The notes: generated by a model from the letters alone, not told the origin. DNA of 64,000 bases from Sporolactobacillus sp. Y61 (GCF_040529185.1 NZ_CP159510.1:372001-436000), one strand, 5' to 3'. Shown: positions 17,212 through 26,533, numbered from the stretch's first letter. A program made the numbers and translations.

Positions 17212-17760
17212 ATGATTTATTGGTTTATCATCGCGGATGAGATCAGTTTCTGGTTATTCATTTTACTTGGATTAATCACCCGATACATTATGAAGAAAGA
17301 AAAACTCAGCCTTTTCTTTTTTATTTCCACGCCCTTTCTGGATCTTCTTCTTCTGATACTGACTTTTTTCGATCTCAGAAGCGGTCATCCTGCCAGTTTC
17401 GCTCACGCTCTAGCAGCCATATATATTGGTGTCAGTATCGCCTTTGGTTCGCAGATGGTCAAGTGGGCTGATGTCCGTTTTGCCCATCACTTTGCCGGTG
17501 GGCCCGCGCCGGCAAAGAAACCGAAGTTCGGAAAAGCACATGCCAGATGGGAAAGACAGGGCTGGTACCGTCATTTGCTGGCCTGGTTCATTGGGTCAGG
17601 ACTGATGCTCGTCGTTTATTTCCTGTCCGGGCATCCCGATCAGAATGAAGTGCTTTTTAAAACCGCCCGTCTGTGGCTGATTATCCTCGCTGCCGATTTT
17701 ATTATCAGTTTCAGTTATACCCTGTTCCCGAAAAAAGACGCGCAAAAATCCACATGGTGA
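17212..17760 (+). CDS. Membrane protein of unknown function, probably TetR-controlled
   Basis: This 182-residue protein has about five hydrophobic segments, at residues 3-22, 32-53, 62-82, 120-140 and 152-172. A basic cytoplasmic loop lies around 100-118 (KKPKFGKAHARWERQG). It resembles small uncharacterised Bacillales membrane proteins of the YmcC kind, without a known function. The start has GGGGAG ten bases upstream. The divergent TetR gene and shared operator suggest induction by the regulator's ligand. Confidence 0.75.
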   Translation: MIYWFIIADEISFWLFILLGLITRYIMKKEKLSLFFFISTPFLDLLLLILTFFDLRSGHPASFAHALAAIYIGVSIAFGSQMVKWADVRFAHHFAGGPAPAKKPKFGKAHARWERQGWYRHLLAWFIGSGLMLVVYFLSGHPDQNEVLFKTARLWLIILAADFIISFSYTLFPKKDAQKSTW

Positions 17761-17841
17761 AAAAGCGTCTGCCAACTGGCGAATCGAGCGGCGCCAGTGT
17801 TCATTTGTTCTGATCCTTTTCCCGCGAAAAATTTTGATATA

Positions 17842-17881
17842 AAAAAGCCGGTCACCCACAATAAAGGGACCGGCGATATTT
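17842..17881. terminator. Bidirectional terminator
   Basis: GCCGGTC and GACCGGC are flanked by AAAAAA and ATTTTT. It serves the membrane protein gene on the plus strand and the nucleoside transporter operon on the minus strand. Confidence 0.75.
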
Positions 17882-17940
17882 TTGAATGACAGGATAAGAG
17901 CAGCTCCGGATCAGCAGCCTGGCTGACTCAGTCAGGCTTT

Positions 17941-18906
17941 CTATCTTTGTCCCTTAATATAAGGTACCCCGTCCGCCTTTGGTGCTTCCGCCCGGCCGAC
18001 AAATCCGGTCAGAACGATCAGAGTCAGCACATAAGGCGCGGTCAGCATGATCACCGACGGCAGCTGATCAAGATATGGAATTTGCTGGCTGGTGATGCTC
18101 AGCGCCTGTGCAAATCCGAAGAACAGAGAAGCGCCCATTGCCCCTATCGGATGCCATTTCCCGAAAACCATCGCAGCCAGTGCCAGGAAGCCCTGACCGG
18201 CAATCGTCGACACATTATAGTTGGAGGTAATAGTGACCAGGTAAACCGCACCGCCGATCCCGCCGAATAGACCACTTAACATCACACCCATATACCGCAT
18301 CTTCGTGACATTAATCCCCAGCGTATCGGCAGCAGCCGGGTGTTCACCTACTGAACGCAGTCTGAGCCCAAACGCCGTTTTATAGATGATATACCAGACC
18401 ACAAACGCAGCCAGTATGGCCAGATAGGACGTATAGGTCACCTGCTGGAAGAAAATCGGACCGATGAAGGGAATATCCTTCAGCACGGGGATACTGATTT
18501 TATCAATGTTGTTTTCAATATACGGTGTCTGTCCCTTCCCGCTGAAGATCATCTTAACAAGAAAAATGGTCAATCCGGCCGCCAGAAAGTTCAGTGCCAC
18601 ACCACTGACCGTCTGATCTGCCCGAAAGCTGATCGAGGCCACCGCATGAATCAGGGAGAACAGCCCGCCGGCGATGCCGGCAATAAGAATGGCGAGCCAG
18701 GGAGATGCAGCCCCTGCTCCCGCCTGCTCAAGACCAAGCGTGCAGACAGCTGCCGTAAAAGCACCAATGGCCATCAGGCCTTCCAGACCAATATTAACGA
18801 CACCTGACCGCTCTGAAAAAACACCTCCGAGCGCAGTAAAAATCAGAGGGGCTGCTGTCAGTAAAGTGGAAGGAATGATAATCGTCAACACTTCAAAGAA
18901 ACTCAT
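17941..18906 (-). CDS. nupQ: Nucleoside-type ABC transporter permease (NupQ-like)
   Basis: This 321-residue permease of the BPD_transp_2 class has about nine membrane segments. Family stretches include SGVVNIGLEGLMAIGA near residue 34 and LRSVGEHPAAADTLGIN near 180. It is the last gene of a four-gene operon and overlaps the preceding permease by one base (TAATG). By synteny with B. subtilis nupNOPQ the operon imports guanosine or related nucleosides; the exact substrate is inferred. Confidence 0.85.
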   Translation of the reverse strand: MSFFEVLTIIIPSTLLTAAPLIFTALGGVFSERSGVVNIGLEGLMAIGAFTAAVCTLGLEQAGAGAASPWLAILIAGIAGGLFSLIHAVASISFRADQTVSGVALNFLAAGLTIFLVKMIFSGKGQTPYIENNIDKISIPVLKDIPFIGPIFFQQVTYTSYLAILAAFVVWYIIYKTAFGLRLRSVGEHPAAADTLGINVTKMRYMGVMLSGLFGGIGGAVYLVTITSNYNVSTIAGQGFLALAAMVFGKWHPIGAMGASLFFGFAQALSITSQQIPYLDQLPSVIMLTAPYVLTLIVLTGFVGRAEAPKADGVPYIKGQR

Positions 18907-19970
18907 TATTTATTCCCCCTTCCTGCAAACCGCAGCCAGATCCACTTTATGACATAACTGGAACCGACAAAGAAGATGATCAGAGCAATAATGATTTGAA
19001 TGAGTTCAATAGGAACACCGGCAACAGACTGCATCGTCATGCCTCCGGTCTGCAGGCCGGCAAACAGTGCACCGGACAGGACAACGCCGACCGGTGTGTT
19101 TAAACCGAGAAGCGCAACGGCAATGCCATTAAAACCAATGCCGGTAAATGCCGAATTTATCGTCATATATTGATAAGTACCAAGGCCTTCCATGGCTCCG
19201 CCAAGTCCGGCAAATAATCCGGACAGCGTCAGAGACAGAATGATATTTCTGCCCACGTTCATCCCGGCATATTTTGATGCATCCTGGCTAAAGCCGACCG
19301 ATCGCAGTTCATACCCTTTAGTCGTCTTCCACAGGATGAACCACATGGCGAAGACGGCAAGTATCACAACGATAAATCCCCAGTGCAGCCGTGAACCCTG
19401 TGTCAGGTTAGCCAGCATCGGTGAGGCCAGTGAAGCTGTTTCGGGAATCGTCGGTGTCCGTTCACCTTCTGTATACAGGAAATTCTTGATGATATAAGCC
19501 GTCGTATATAAGGCAATGTAATTCATCATGATCGTCGAGATGACTTCATGGACCTTGAACCGGGCCTTCAAAAGTCCGGGGATAAACCCCCAGAAACCTC
19601 CGGCAACTCCGCCGGCAATAATGCTCAGCGGCAGCAGAATGAATTTCGGCAGACCATCAAGAAGGATCGCGCAGGCAACAGAAGCCAGCCAGCCGGCCAT
19701 CAGCTGCCCCTCAACACCGATATTAAACAAACCGGTCCGGAAAGCGAAGGCTACGGCAATACCGGCCAGAACAAGCGGAATCATTGCCCTTATGGTTTCA
19801 CCGCTATAGTATGGCTGGAGAAAAATCGATTCAATGATGGACTGATAGGCAAGAATCGGATCGTAGCCGGCTATCAGCATAATGACTGCACCGCAGATCA
19901 GGCCAAGTATAACGGATAAAATCGGAATCATCACCGTCATCCAGTTTATTTTCCTCAGCCATCTGTTCAT
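18906..19970 (-). CDS. nupP: Nucleoside-type ABC transporter permease (NupP-like)
   Basis: This 354-residue BPD_transp_2 permease has a long first periplasmic region and typical stretches FRTGLFNIGVEGQLMAG near residue 80 and LRSVGFSQDASKYAGMN near 225. It overlaps the upstream ATPase gene by four bases. It pairs with the downstream permease to form the channel. Confidence 0.85.
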   Translation of the reverse strand: MNRWLRKINWMTVMIPILSVILGLICGAVIMLIAGYDPILAYQSIIESIFLQPYYSGETIRAMIPLVLAGIAVAFAFRTGLFNIGVEGQLMAGWLASVACAILLDGLPKFILLPLSIIAGGVAGGFWGFIPGLLKARFKVHEVISTIMMNYIALYTTAYIIKNFLYTEGERTPTIPETASLASPMLANLTQGSRLHWGFIVVILAVFAMWFILWKTTKGYELRSVGFSQDASKYAGMNVGRNIILSLTLSGLFAGLGGAMEGLGTYQYMTINSAFTGIGFNGIAVALLGLNTPVGVVLSGALFAGLQTGGMTMQSVAGVPIELIQIIIALIIFFVGSSYVIKWIWLRFAGRGNK

Positions 19971-21490
19971 GACCTGCCCACCTCACTCTTACGTCCGGCC
20001 ATCAGAAGGCCCAGCTGTTTTTCATCTGTTTCTTCAGGATTGACGATATCAATAATACTGCCTTCATAAATGACGGCAATACGGTCACTCAAATGAAGAA
20101 TCTCATCCAGTTCAAATGAAACCAGTAAAACTGCCTTTCCTTTTTTCCTCTCTTCGAGCAATTTACCATGAATAAACTCAATCGCGCCGATATCGAGCCC
20201 ACGGGTCGGCTGCGCAGCAATCAGCAGTTGCGGGCTTCGGTCCACTTCACGTGCCACAATGACCTTCTGCTGATTCCCGCCGGAAAGCGAACGGGCAAGC
20301 GTTTTAGCATCAGGCGTCCGGATATCGTATTCTTTAATTAATTGCCTGGCTTTCTTTGAAATCACTTTATTTTTCAGAATGCCCCTTTTCGCGTAAGGCT
20401 CTTTGTAATAAGTCTGCAAGGCAAGATTCTCTCTGACCGTGAAGTCCAGGACAAGACCGTGTTTCTGCCTGTCCTCCGGGATAAAACCAAGCCCTGCCTC
20501 AATAATCCGGCGTGTCTTCTGATTTGTGACATCCTGTCCGTTGATACGGATCGTGCCGCCGTGCGTTTTTCTCAGGCCGGCGATGGCTTCAACCAGCTCC
20601 TCCTGTCCGTTCCCGTCAACACCGGCAATGCCCAGAATTTCACCGCCATGAACAGTCAGGTTGAGGTCGTTCACTGCTTTGACTTTTCTTGAATCCAGAA
20701 CGTTCAGGTGATGAATCTCCAGCACCTTTTCTTTTGGCTCGTATGGGGAATCATTAAGCTGAACATTCACTTTGCGCCCAACCATCATATTCGCCAGATC
20801 ACTCGGGTTGGTCTCATCCATATTGACCGTGTCGATGACTTTCCCCCGGCGGATGACCGTGCAGCGGTCACAGGCTTCAAAAATTTCTTTAAGCTTGTGG
20901 GTAATCAGAATAATTGATTTCCCTTCCCGAACGAGCCGTTTCATGATCGCAATCAGTTCTTCAATTTCAATCGGAGTCAGAACGGCTGTCGGTTCATCAA
21001 AGATCAGGATGTCCGATCCGCGATACAGGGTCTTCAGAATTTCGACGCGTTGCTGCATACCGACTGTGATATCTTCGACCTTTTTCAACGGGTCGACGTC
21101 AAGCCCGTACTTTTCCGATAATGCGCGGACAATTTTAACTGCTTTAGCAAGGTCAAGCCGTCCGTGTTTTTTGGGTTCCTTTCCGAGAATGATATTTTCA
21201 GCAACCGTAAACTTTTCAATCAGCATAAAGTGCTGGTGAACCATACCGATACCAAGACGGTTCGCATCATTCGGATCGCTTATTTTTACTTTCTTTCCGT
21301 GGACATAAATCTCGCCTTCGTCCGGCTGATTAAGCCCAAACAGGATATTCATCAGCGTGGATTTTCCCGCCCCATTTTCGCCGAACAGAGCGTGGATCTC
21401 TCCTTCTTTGACCTGGAGGGTGACGTCGTCATTGGCCACAATCCCCGGAAAAACTTTTCGGATATGTTTCATTTCAATCGCGCAGGGCAT
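19967..21490 (-). CDS. nupO: Nucleoside-type ABC transporter ATP-binding protein, two ABC domains
   Basis: ATG 21490 is chosen because GGGGGG lies nine bases upstream; an earlier frame adds 17 unsupported residues. The 507-residue protein has two ABC domains. Domain 1 has Walker A GENGAGKST near residue 37 and Walker B ILIFDEPTAVL. Domain 2 has a degenerate Walker A (GVDGNGQEE near 290) and signature LSGGNQQK near 400. The degenerate second site is normal for this rbsA/nupO-like class. Confidence 0.88.
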   Translation of the reverse strand: MPCAIEMKHIRKVFPGIVANDDVTLQVKEGEIHALFGENGAGKSTLMNILFGLNQPDEGEIYVHGKKVKISDPNDANRLGIGMVHQHFMLIEKFTVAENIILGKEPKKHGRLDLAKAVKIVRALSEKYGLDVDPLKKVEDITVGMQQRVEILKTLYRGSDILIFDEPTAVLTPIEIEELIAIMKRLVREGKSIILITHKLKEIFEACDRCTVIRRGKVIDTVNMDETNPSDLANMMVGRKVNVQLNDSPYEPKEKVLEIHHLNVLDSRKVKAVNDLNLTVHGGEILGIAGVDGNGQEELVEAIAGLRKTHGGTIRINGQDVTNQKTRRIIEAGLGFIPEDRQKHGLVLDFTVRENLALQTYYKEPYAKRGILKNKVISKKARQLIKEYDIRTPDAKTLARSLSGGNQQKVIVAREVDRSPQLLIAAQPTRGLDIGAIEFIHGKLLEERKKGKAVLLVSFELDEILHLSDRIAVIYEGSIIDIVNPEETDEKQLGLLMAGRKSEVGRS

Positions 21491-21647
21491 CCTTGTCCCC
21501 CCTCTCAGATTATGTACATGATGCACGCATGCGTCCGTCATCGTTTCAAACTGTTTTCAGGCAGGGCATCCCATTTGCAAAAAAGCAGCGAACAACAGCA
21601 GAAACCAGCTGCTATTTTCACTGTTTTTTTTTACCCATCATTATAAA

Positions 21648-21683
21648 TGATGGATGGGGTAAACCACCCGCCCCATCCATCAA
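21648..21683 (-). terminator. Hairpin between the BMP gene and the ATPase gene
   Basis: GATGGATGGGG and CCCCATCCATC form an 11-bp stem. On the minus strand no strong T run follows, so it may stabilise the binding-protein mRNA or attenuate weakly instead of fully terminating. Confidence 0.5.
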
Positions 21684-21696
21684 AGACTGCCTTTCT

Positions 21697-22783
21697 TACT
21701 TCAGACCGGATTCAAAGGTCTTGTATTCAGCATCAGTGGCGGGAACTTTAATATCTCCATTGATAATTTTCTTTTTGTAGTCTTTTACGGCATTCAGTGT
21801 TTTTTCAGAGACATTGTCCGTTGTTGGGGCAATACCCACACCATCTTCCTTCAGGCCGTATGCAAGAACTTCGCCGCCCGGAAGTTGCCTTTAAGTGCTT
21901 TGGCTGATACGTCATAAATCGCCTTGTCGACACGTTTAACCATGGAAGTCAGCGTGACATTTTCAGGCATACCCTGATCATGCTGATCCTTGTCGACACC
22001 AATGACCCAAACCTTTTTACCTTCTTTTTTCAGGTTCTTTGCTTCCGTGAAGACCCCGTTACCTGTGTCACCGGCAGAAGCATAGATAATGTCTGCACCC
22101 TTGGTATAGAGTGTCTGGGCGATAGCACGGCCTTTGTCCGGTGCATTAAAGGCTCCGGCATACTGAGCGTAAACTTCCGCCTCAGGATTTACCGATTTTA
22201 CGCCGGCCTTGAAGCCATTTTCAAATTTCTTGATCAGTTCGGAATTAATTCCACCGATAAAGCCGACTTTATTTGTTTTTGTCGTCAGACCTGCGACAAC
22301 ACCAACAAGGAAGGACCCCTGCTGTTCCTGGAATGTAATGCTTGCTACATTTTTCAGAGGCTTGTTGTTCTTATCTACAGCAACAGCATCAATGAGACCG
22401 AGCTGTGCTTTCGGATTCTGCGCAGCAATTTTCTGAATATCATTCTGCATCAGGAATCCGATCCCGTACACAACATTGAAGTTCTGGTGTACCATCTGAT
22501 TCAGATTTGGTGAATAATCAGATGGCTGGCTGGATTGCAGATATTTAATATCTGTTCCAACCTTCAGATCATTGTCCTTGCCGAATCTCTGCAGACCTTC
22601 CCATGAAGTCTGGTTGAAGGACTTGTCGTCTACTCCGCCCGTGTCCGTAACCATTCCGACCTTGAAGTTTGCTTTATCTGAAGAACCGGAACCACTCTTG
22701 CCGGCGTTATTTCCGCATCCGGCGAGGACAGTCGCGAGAACGACGATGCAGGCAATAACAATTGCCATTCTCTGTTTCAACAC
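21697..22783 (-). CDS. nupN: BMP-family nucleoside-binding lipoprotein (frameshifted in this sequence)
   Basis: The precursor starts at GTG 22783 with GGGGG seven bases upstream, and has lipobox LAGC near residue 22. The Bmp domain follows: VGMVTDTGGVDDKSFNQTSW near 42 and ADIIYASAGDTGNGVF near 230. The frame breaks at about 21880. Adding one C to a CC run restores PGGEVLAYGLKEDGVGIAPT. A second missing A near 21720 would restore the expected end YKTFESGLK at 21697; without it the protein would end at 21702. Corrected length is about 362 residues. Homopolymer deletions suggest sequence error. Confidence 0.82.
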
Positions 22784-22869
22784 AAAAAAACCCCCTGTTA
22801 TGTTTTATCACGATCCACAAATTTAACTATAGCTTATCCAAAAGAAAAAATAAACATAAAAAATATGTA

Positions 22870-22911
22870 AAAACGAAAATTAAACAAAAAATACAAAATA
22901 ATGTTCGTCTT
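22870..22911 (-). promoter_or_regulatory. Candidate PurR double box upstream of the nucleoside transporter
   Basis: Two inverted sequences resemble the B. subtilis PurBox (AWWWCGAACWWT): AAAACGAAAATT at 22870-22881 and AATGTTCGTCTT at 22900-22911. Each has one mismatch, and they are 18 bases apart. They lie about 90 bases upstream of the binding-protein start. The arrangement fits a PurR site, but the region is AT-rich and chance is possible. Confidence 0.3.
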
Positions 22912-23050
22912 TTCAATAACCCGTATCTTGTAATGGCTTACAAGGCTGTCCTCGACCCTGCAGAATAAGAACAGAAGAAAACCGGGTTCTCTTATACATC
23001 TCTGATTTAATAGTATAATAGAAAGAAAAAACAAGAGCGAGGGATAAATC

Positions 23051-23410
23051 ATGGAACATTTGCTGTTTATTGAGACAGGTGTCGGGATTGATGTCCATGG
23101 TCAGAGTGTGACAACTGCCTCAGTCCGTGCCGTTATTGATGCCATTCACAGAAATTCACTGCCGGGAATTACTGCTCTTCTCCCGGAAAATGATCTGAAC
23201 AATATGAAAGTCCATATCCGGCTGGCTGTCCCGCTTGACAAGGACAAGCTCGATCTGGAAAAAGTGAAGGCGGAAATCCCCTACGGAACAGTCACTGTCA
23301 CGGTCATGGACGGGGGTATGGCTGCGCCAAGCGGCATTTTTCTGAAGGAAAAGAACGATAAGAATGATCTGATGTATATCGTTAATGCCTCGGTAGAAGT
23401 CGGTTATTGA
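23051..23410 (+). CDS. Lin0512 family protein
   Basis: This 119-residue protein matches the conserved Lin0512 family: FIETGVGIDVHGQSVTTASV at residues 6-25 and AIHRNSLPGITALLP near 32. Typical length is similar. GAGGG lies seven bases upstream of the ATG. The family is widespread and of unknown function, with no signal peptide or membrane segment here. It is monocistronic and convergent with the GerW-like gene. Confidence 0.85.
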   Translation: MEHLLFIETGVGIDVHGQSVTTASVRAVIDAIHRNSLPGITALLPENDLNNMKVHIRLAVPLDKDKLDLEKVKAEIPYGTVTVTVMDGGMAAPSGIFLKEKNDKNDLMYIVNASVEVGY

Positions 23411-23435
23411 CCCGTTTCCGATATTTACCATTAAC

Positions 23436-23474
23436 ACACCGCATCCGGCAGAACCTTTTCCGAATGCGGTGTTT
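23436..23474. terminator. Hairpin between convergent Lin0512 and GerW-like genes
   Basis: ACACCGCAT and ATGCGGTGT form a 9-bp stem with a loop that can pair further (CCGG...CCG). The flanking T tract is short, so strength is uncertain. Confidence 0.55.
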
Positions 23475-23480
23475 CCCGTC

Positions 23481-23864
23481 TTATTTCAGAAATTTTCTCA
23501 GTAAAAACACCATACCCAAAGTGAAAACAGAAAAGATCAGAACGAGAGCATTAAGGTTATACGCCGGTTTGAAACGGGTACCCTGCCTGGAAATTTCATA
23601 TACGCCAAACGGGCGAACAGAGAGATAGCCACCTCCCCCGCCACCACTGGCCCGATCGGGCGCCGTATCCTGTTCACCGTACAGCCCGCCGCCTCCTCCA
23701 CCGGTCACCCGCACGCGTGCCACGGGAATGACCTTTTTATCATCCAGCTGGACGGGTTCACCAAAAACCGCAGTGACGTTTTCTCCTTTAACGGTATTCA
23801 GAAGCCTGTCGGTAAAAGACCCGGTCACCTGTTTATCTGACTGACGATCCTGAACCTTCTCCAT
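23481..23864 (-). CDS. GerW (YtfJ) family sporulation/germination-type protein
   Basis: ATG 23864 has AAGGAGGAA seven bases upstream; the longer frame to 24050 runs through a non-coding repeat and is rejected. The 127-residue protein has the YtfJ/GerW pattern: NTVKGENVTAVFGEPVQLDD near residue 20, VIPVARVRVTGGGGGG near 40, then SGGGGGGYLSVRPFGVYEI. A hydrophobic C-terminal segment (residues 105-124) ending in RKFLK suggests a membrane anchor. GerW is needed for normal spore germination in B. subtilis. This one is somewhat short, so it may be a paralogue. Confidence 0.75.
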   Translation of the reverse strand: MEKVQDRQSDKQVTGSFTDRLLNTVKGENVTAVFGEPVQLDDKKVIPVARVRVTGGGGGGLYGEQDTAPDRASGGGGGGYLSVRPFGVYEISRQGTRFKPAYNLNALVLIFSVFTLGMVFLLRKFLK

Positions 23865-23892
23865 AGTATGGTTCCTCCTTTTTTCCTTAACA

Positions 23893-23975
23893 GCATGCTG
23901 CGATTTATCCCACATGGACGGATATGTCCTGTGCACCCGAAAGGCCCCAATTGATTGAAGTTTCACTTTATTATG
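23893..23975 (+). repeat. Interspersed repeat family 2, copy 2 (3' part)
   Basis: TCCTGTGCACCCGAAAGGCC and TTGATTGAAGTTTCACTTTA match the 3' half of the copies at 28.1 and 31.0 kb. The 5' part is short: only TTATCCCACATGGACGG resembles the first hairpin. It lies immediately upstream of the GerW-like gene. Confidence 0.6.
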
Positions 23976-24315
23976 ACTGAAAAACATCTTGCTCGCTGCA
24001 GTGAAAACGCTGATACAGTTTTTCCCGGTGCGCACGGACCAGATCTTCAAGGCTCAGGTCATACAGATTGGCAAGGATGACCAGATTGCTCAGCACATCG
24101 CCCATCTCTTCAGCCAAATTCTGCCTGATCTCTTCCTTTGATTTTCGCGCCTCTTCCGGATGATGATCCCTGCCAATTTCACAAGTACGGACAGCACGTG
24201 AGACTTCACCAACCTCTTCCATCAGAAAACCAACTCTGATATAGGGCGGCAGATCGCGCCATCCCTGTCTGCTGTAAAACTTCTTTTCCCATTCCTGCAC
24301 ATCACGTAAATCCAC
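23971..24315 (-). CDS. MazG-like nucleotide pyrophosphohydrolase
   Basis: The GTG at 24315 has AGGAGG eight bases upstream, giving 114 residues. The MazG-type metal site is visible as EEVGEVSRAVRT near residue 36 and EEMGDVLSNLVILA near 71 (pattern ExxE then ExxD). Such proteins hydrolyse nucleoside triphosphates to monophosphates, often to remove aberrant nucleotides. The short single-domain form is common in Bacilli. No partner gene is evident. Confidence 0.85.
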   Translation of the reverse strand: MDLRDVQEWEKKFYSRQGWRDLPPYIRVGFLMEEVGEVSRAVRTCEIGRDHHPEEARKSKEEIRQNLAEEMGDVLSNLVILANLYDLSLEDLVRAHREKLYQRFHCSEQDVFQS

Positions 24316-24410
24316 ACATGACGCCTCCTGTACGACCCTATCGGCTTTCTTATAGTTTAACACGTGAAAAAGCTGGAAGCTATTTATATATGGAAGAAGC
24401 GGTACTTTCA

Positions 24411-24445
24411 TGTGTCTTTACACCTGTTATTTTTCTATTTATAAT
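24411..24445 (+). promoter_or_regulatory. niaP promoter with overlapping candidate NiaR operator
   Basis: TTTACA (24417-24422) and TATAAT (24440-24445) are separated by 17 bases. The sequence TGTGTCTTTACACCTGTT overlaps the -35 element and contains the dyad GTGT-CTTT-ACAC. It resembles niacin-repressor (NiaR/YrxA) sites as I recall them. Since the gene is a NiaP-like niacin transporter, NiaR control is plausible. Confidence 0.5.
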
Positions 24446-24526
24446 AGGGTCAAGGTTAAGTTCACATGATAAGAAAAGCGCCCGGATATTTCCGGATAAC
24501 GCAATTATTGAATCCAGGGGGATAAT

Positions 24527-25759
24527 ATGTCAGCAACTACACATAACGACGTTTTTACGGGATCCGTGAACCGGCAATCGGAAAGAAAGCTACTTGGCGT
24601 GGCCGGGCTGGCCTGGCTGTTCGATGCCATGGATGTAGGAATGATTTCATTTATTATGGTTGCGATTGGAAAAGACTGGAGCCTTGACGCCTCACAGCTG
24701 GGCTGGATCGGGTCTGTCGGATCCATCGGTATGGCTGTCGGGGCCTTCATCTTCGGTATGCTGGCTGATCGGATTGGAAGAAAAAATGTACTGATCCTGA
24801 CCCTGCTTCTGTTTTCCGTTGGAGCGGGACTGTCCGCTCTCGCCACGGGGATCGGCATCTTCCTGATTCTCCGTTTCTTCATCGGTACAGGGCTGGGCGG
24901 TGAGCTTCCCGTTGCTTCAACACTTGTCTCGGAAAGTGTACCGACCGAAAAACGCGGACGCACTGTCGTGCTGCTCGAAAGTTTTTGGGCTGTCGGCTGG
25001 ATTGCCGCTGCGCTTGTTTCCTATTTCATCATCCCGGATTACGGCTGGCGGGTTGCCCTCATTATCGGTGCCATTCCCGCATTTTATGCCATTTATCTGA
25101 GGTGGAATATCCATGATTCCACAAAATTTGCAGCAAAAAAGAATGAGAAACAGAATCCGTTCAAAAATATTGCTGAAATCTGGTCAAAGCCTTATGCCAG
25201 ACGGACGGTTATGCTATGGATTCTCTGGTTCAGCGTGGTATTCTCCTATTACGGGATGTTTCTCTGGCTGCCGAGTGTTGTTGAAGCGAAGGGATTCAGT
25301 ATGGTCAGAAGTTTCCTGTATGTCCTCGTGATGACGATCGCACAGCTGCCCGGTTATTTTACAGCGGCCTGGCTGATCGAAAAATGGGGCAGAAAAGCTG
25401 TTCTGATCGTTTATCTGCTTGGCACAGCTGTTTTTGCTTATTTCTTCGGTATTGCAGAATCCCTTCCAATGATTATGGTTTCCGGCATTCTGCTGTCCTT
25501 CTTTAACCTGGGGGCCTGGGGAGCTCTTTATGCCTATTCTCCGGAACAATATCCGACCCTCATCCGCGGTACCGGTACCGGTATGGCTGCCGCTTTCGGG
25601 CGAATCGGCGGTATTTTCGGTCCGTTAATGGTCGGATATCTTCTCCTCCGTCAGGTATCCATTGGCGTCATCTTTACGATTTTCTGTGCCTCCATCGTCG
25701 TTGGGATTCTGGCGGTACTGTTTCTCGGAAAAGAAACAAAGAATAAAGAACTGGCCTGA
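24527..25759 (+). CDS. niaP: NiaP-like MFS transporter (niacin importer)
   Basis: This 410-residue protein has twelve predicted membrane segments and the MFS motif A variant FGMLADRIGRKNV near residue 87. The stretch LLGVAGLAWLFDAMDVGMIS at residues 22-41 and GTGLGGELPVASTLVSESV near 125 closely follow B. subtilis NiaP (YceI). NiaP imports nicotinate or nicotinamide for NAD synthesis. The start has GGGGG five bases upstream. A clean promoter and terminator show it is monocistronic. An aromatic-acid symporter is the main alternative. Confidence 0.8.
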   Translation: MSATTHNDVFTGSVNRQSERKLLGVAGLAWLFDAMDVGMISFIMVAIGKDWSLDASQLGWIGSVGSIGMAVGAFIFGMLADRIGRKNVLILTLLLFSVGAGLSALATGIGIFLILRFFIGTGLGGELPVASTLVSESVPTEKRGRTVVLLESFWAVGWIAAALVSYFIIPDYGWRVALIIGAIPAFYAIYLRWNIHDSTKFAAKKNEKQNPFKNIAEIWSKPYARRTVMLWILWFSVVFSYYGMFLWLPSVVEAKGFSMVRSFLYVLVMTIAQLPGYFTAAWLIEKWGRKAVLIVYLLGTAVFAYFFGIAESLPMIMVSGILLSFFNLGAWGALYAYSPEQYPTLIRGTGTGMAAAFGRIGGIFGPLMVGYLLLRQVSIGVIFTIFCASIVVGILAVLFLGKETKNKELA

Positions 25760-25781
25760 TCCCATTACATCGGACAAAAGT

Positions 25782-25811
25782 CAAGTCTCCCGTCACCGGG
25801 AGACTTTTTTA
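25782..25811 (+). terminator. Terminator after niaP
   Basis: AAGTCTCCCG and CGGGAGACTT form a stem with a 4-base loop followed by TTTTTTATT. Confidence 0.9.
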
Positions 25812-26533
25812 TTCCTGATTTTTTTAAGTTTCAGGATCAGGAAGGGGATATAGAGGATGTGAAAAACCAGCAGCATCACGCCTTCCATCGACAGCAGATA
25901 CCATGGCCACGGCCCGAGAAAATCCAGAAGAGAAGCGGACGGCTTATGCATCAGATACAGATAATTGGCACCTGTCATCCGGTTAAAAAAGAAAATGATT
26001 ATGCCGTATACGTTAACCAGAAAGAAGGTTATCCAGATCCATCGATAAACCGGGCGATAGCCTTTTATCAGAATCAACAGCAGGCAGGCCGCAATCATTC
26101 CCGCATGCGCCGTAAAAAATTCAATATAACGGAAATGAGGGAAAGTATATGCCCCCAGATCCGGAGTCAGCAGTGCCTGCAGCGAACTGCCGATGCCTGC
26201 GAAATAGAGAAAGTAAAACAGCCGGCGGCTCCCGCTGATCAGCATCACAGCAGCAAGGATGACCGCCAGATCACTTAACTCTATGGGAAGGGACGATTGA
26301 AGCGACCATTTTCCGAATGAGAGGGTCCAGATCTGAAAGCTTATTTCAGTCAGAAGAAGGATGGCGGCAAGAACGATTCTCACCGCAGAACTTCCCTGAG
26401 ACTTCCTGATCCGCAGCGTCAAAAGACACAGGCAAATGATGAGCAAACCCGCAATTCCAAGTGTCGCCACATGTTCAACTGAAAAAAGGTCGAATGATTG
26501 TTTTTCCTCTACAGGATTCAGATACTGACCCAT
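25793..26533 (-). CDS. ywaF: YwaF-like (TIGR02206 family) membrane protein
   Basis: This 246-residue protein has about seven hydrophobic segments and matches the TIGR02206/YwaF family: FSVEHVATLGIAGL near residue 17, LPIELSDLAVILA near 82, and FPHFRYIEFFTAHAG near 130. The stretch MTGANYLYLMHKPSASLLDF near 185 is characteristic. The function of the family is unknown. Its 3' end overlaps the niaP terminator. Confidence 0.85.
   Translation of the reverse strand: MGQYLNPVEEKQSFDLFSVEHVATLGIAGLLIICLCLLTLRIRKSQGSSAVRIVLAAILLLTEISFQIWTLSFGKWSLQSSLPIELSDLAVILAAVMLISGSRRLFYFLYFAGIGSSLQALLTPDLGAYTFPHFRYIEFFTAHAGMIAACLLLILIKGYRPVYRWIWITFFLVNVYGIIIFFFNRMTGANYLYLMHKPSASLLDFLGPWPWYLLSMEGVMLLVFHILYIPFLILKLKKIRNKKVSR

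Noticed and set aside
23865..24050. N-terminal extension of the GerW-like gene
   Set aside because: It runs through the family 2 repeat, and a perfect ribosome site precedes the internal ATG at 23864.
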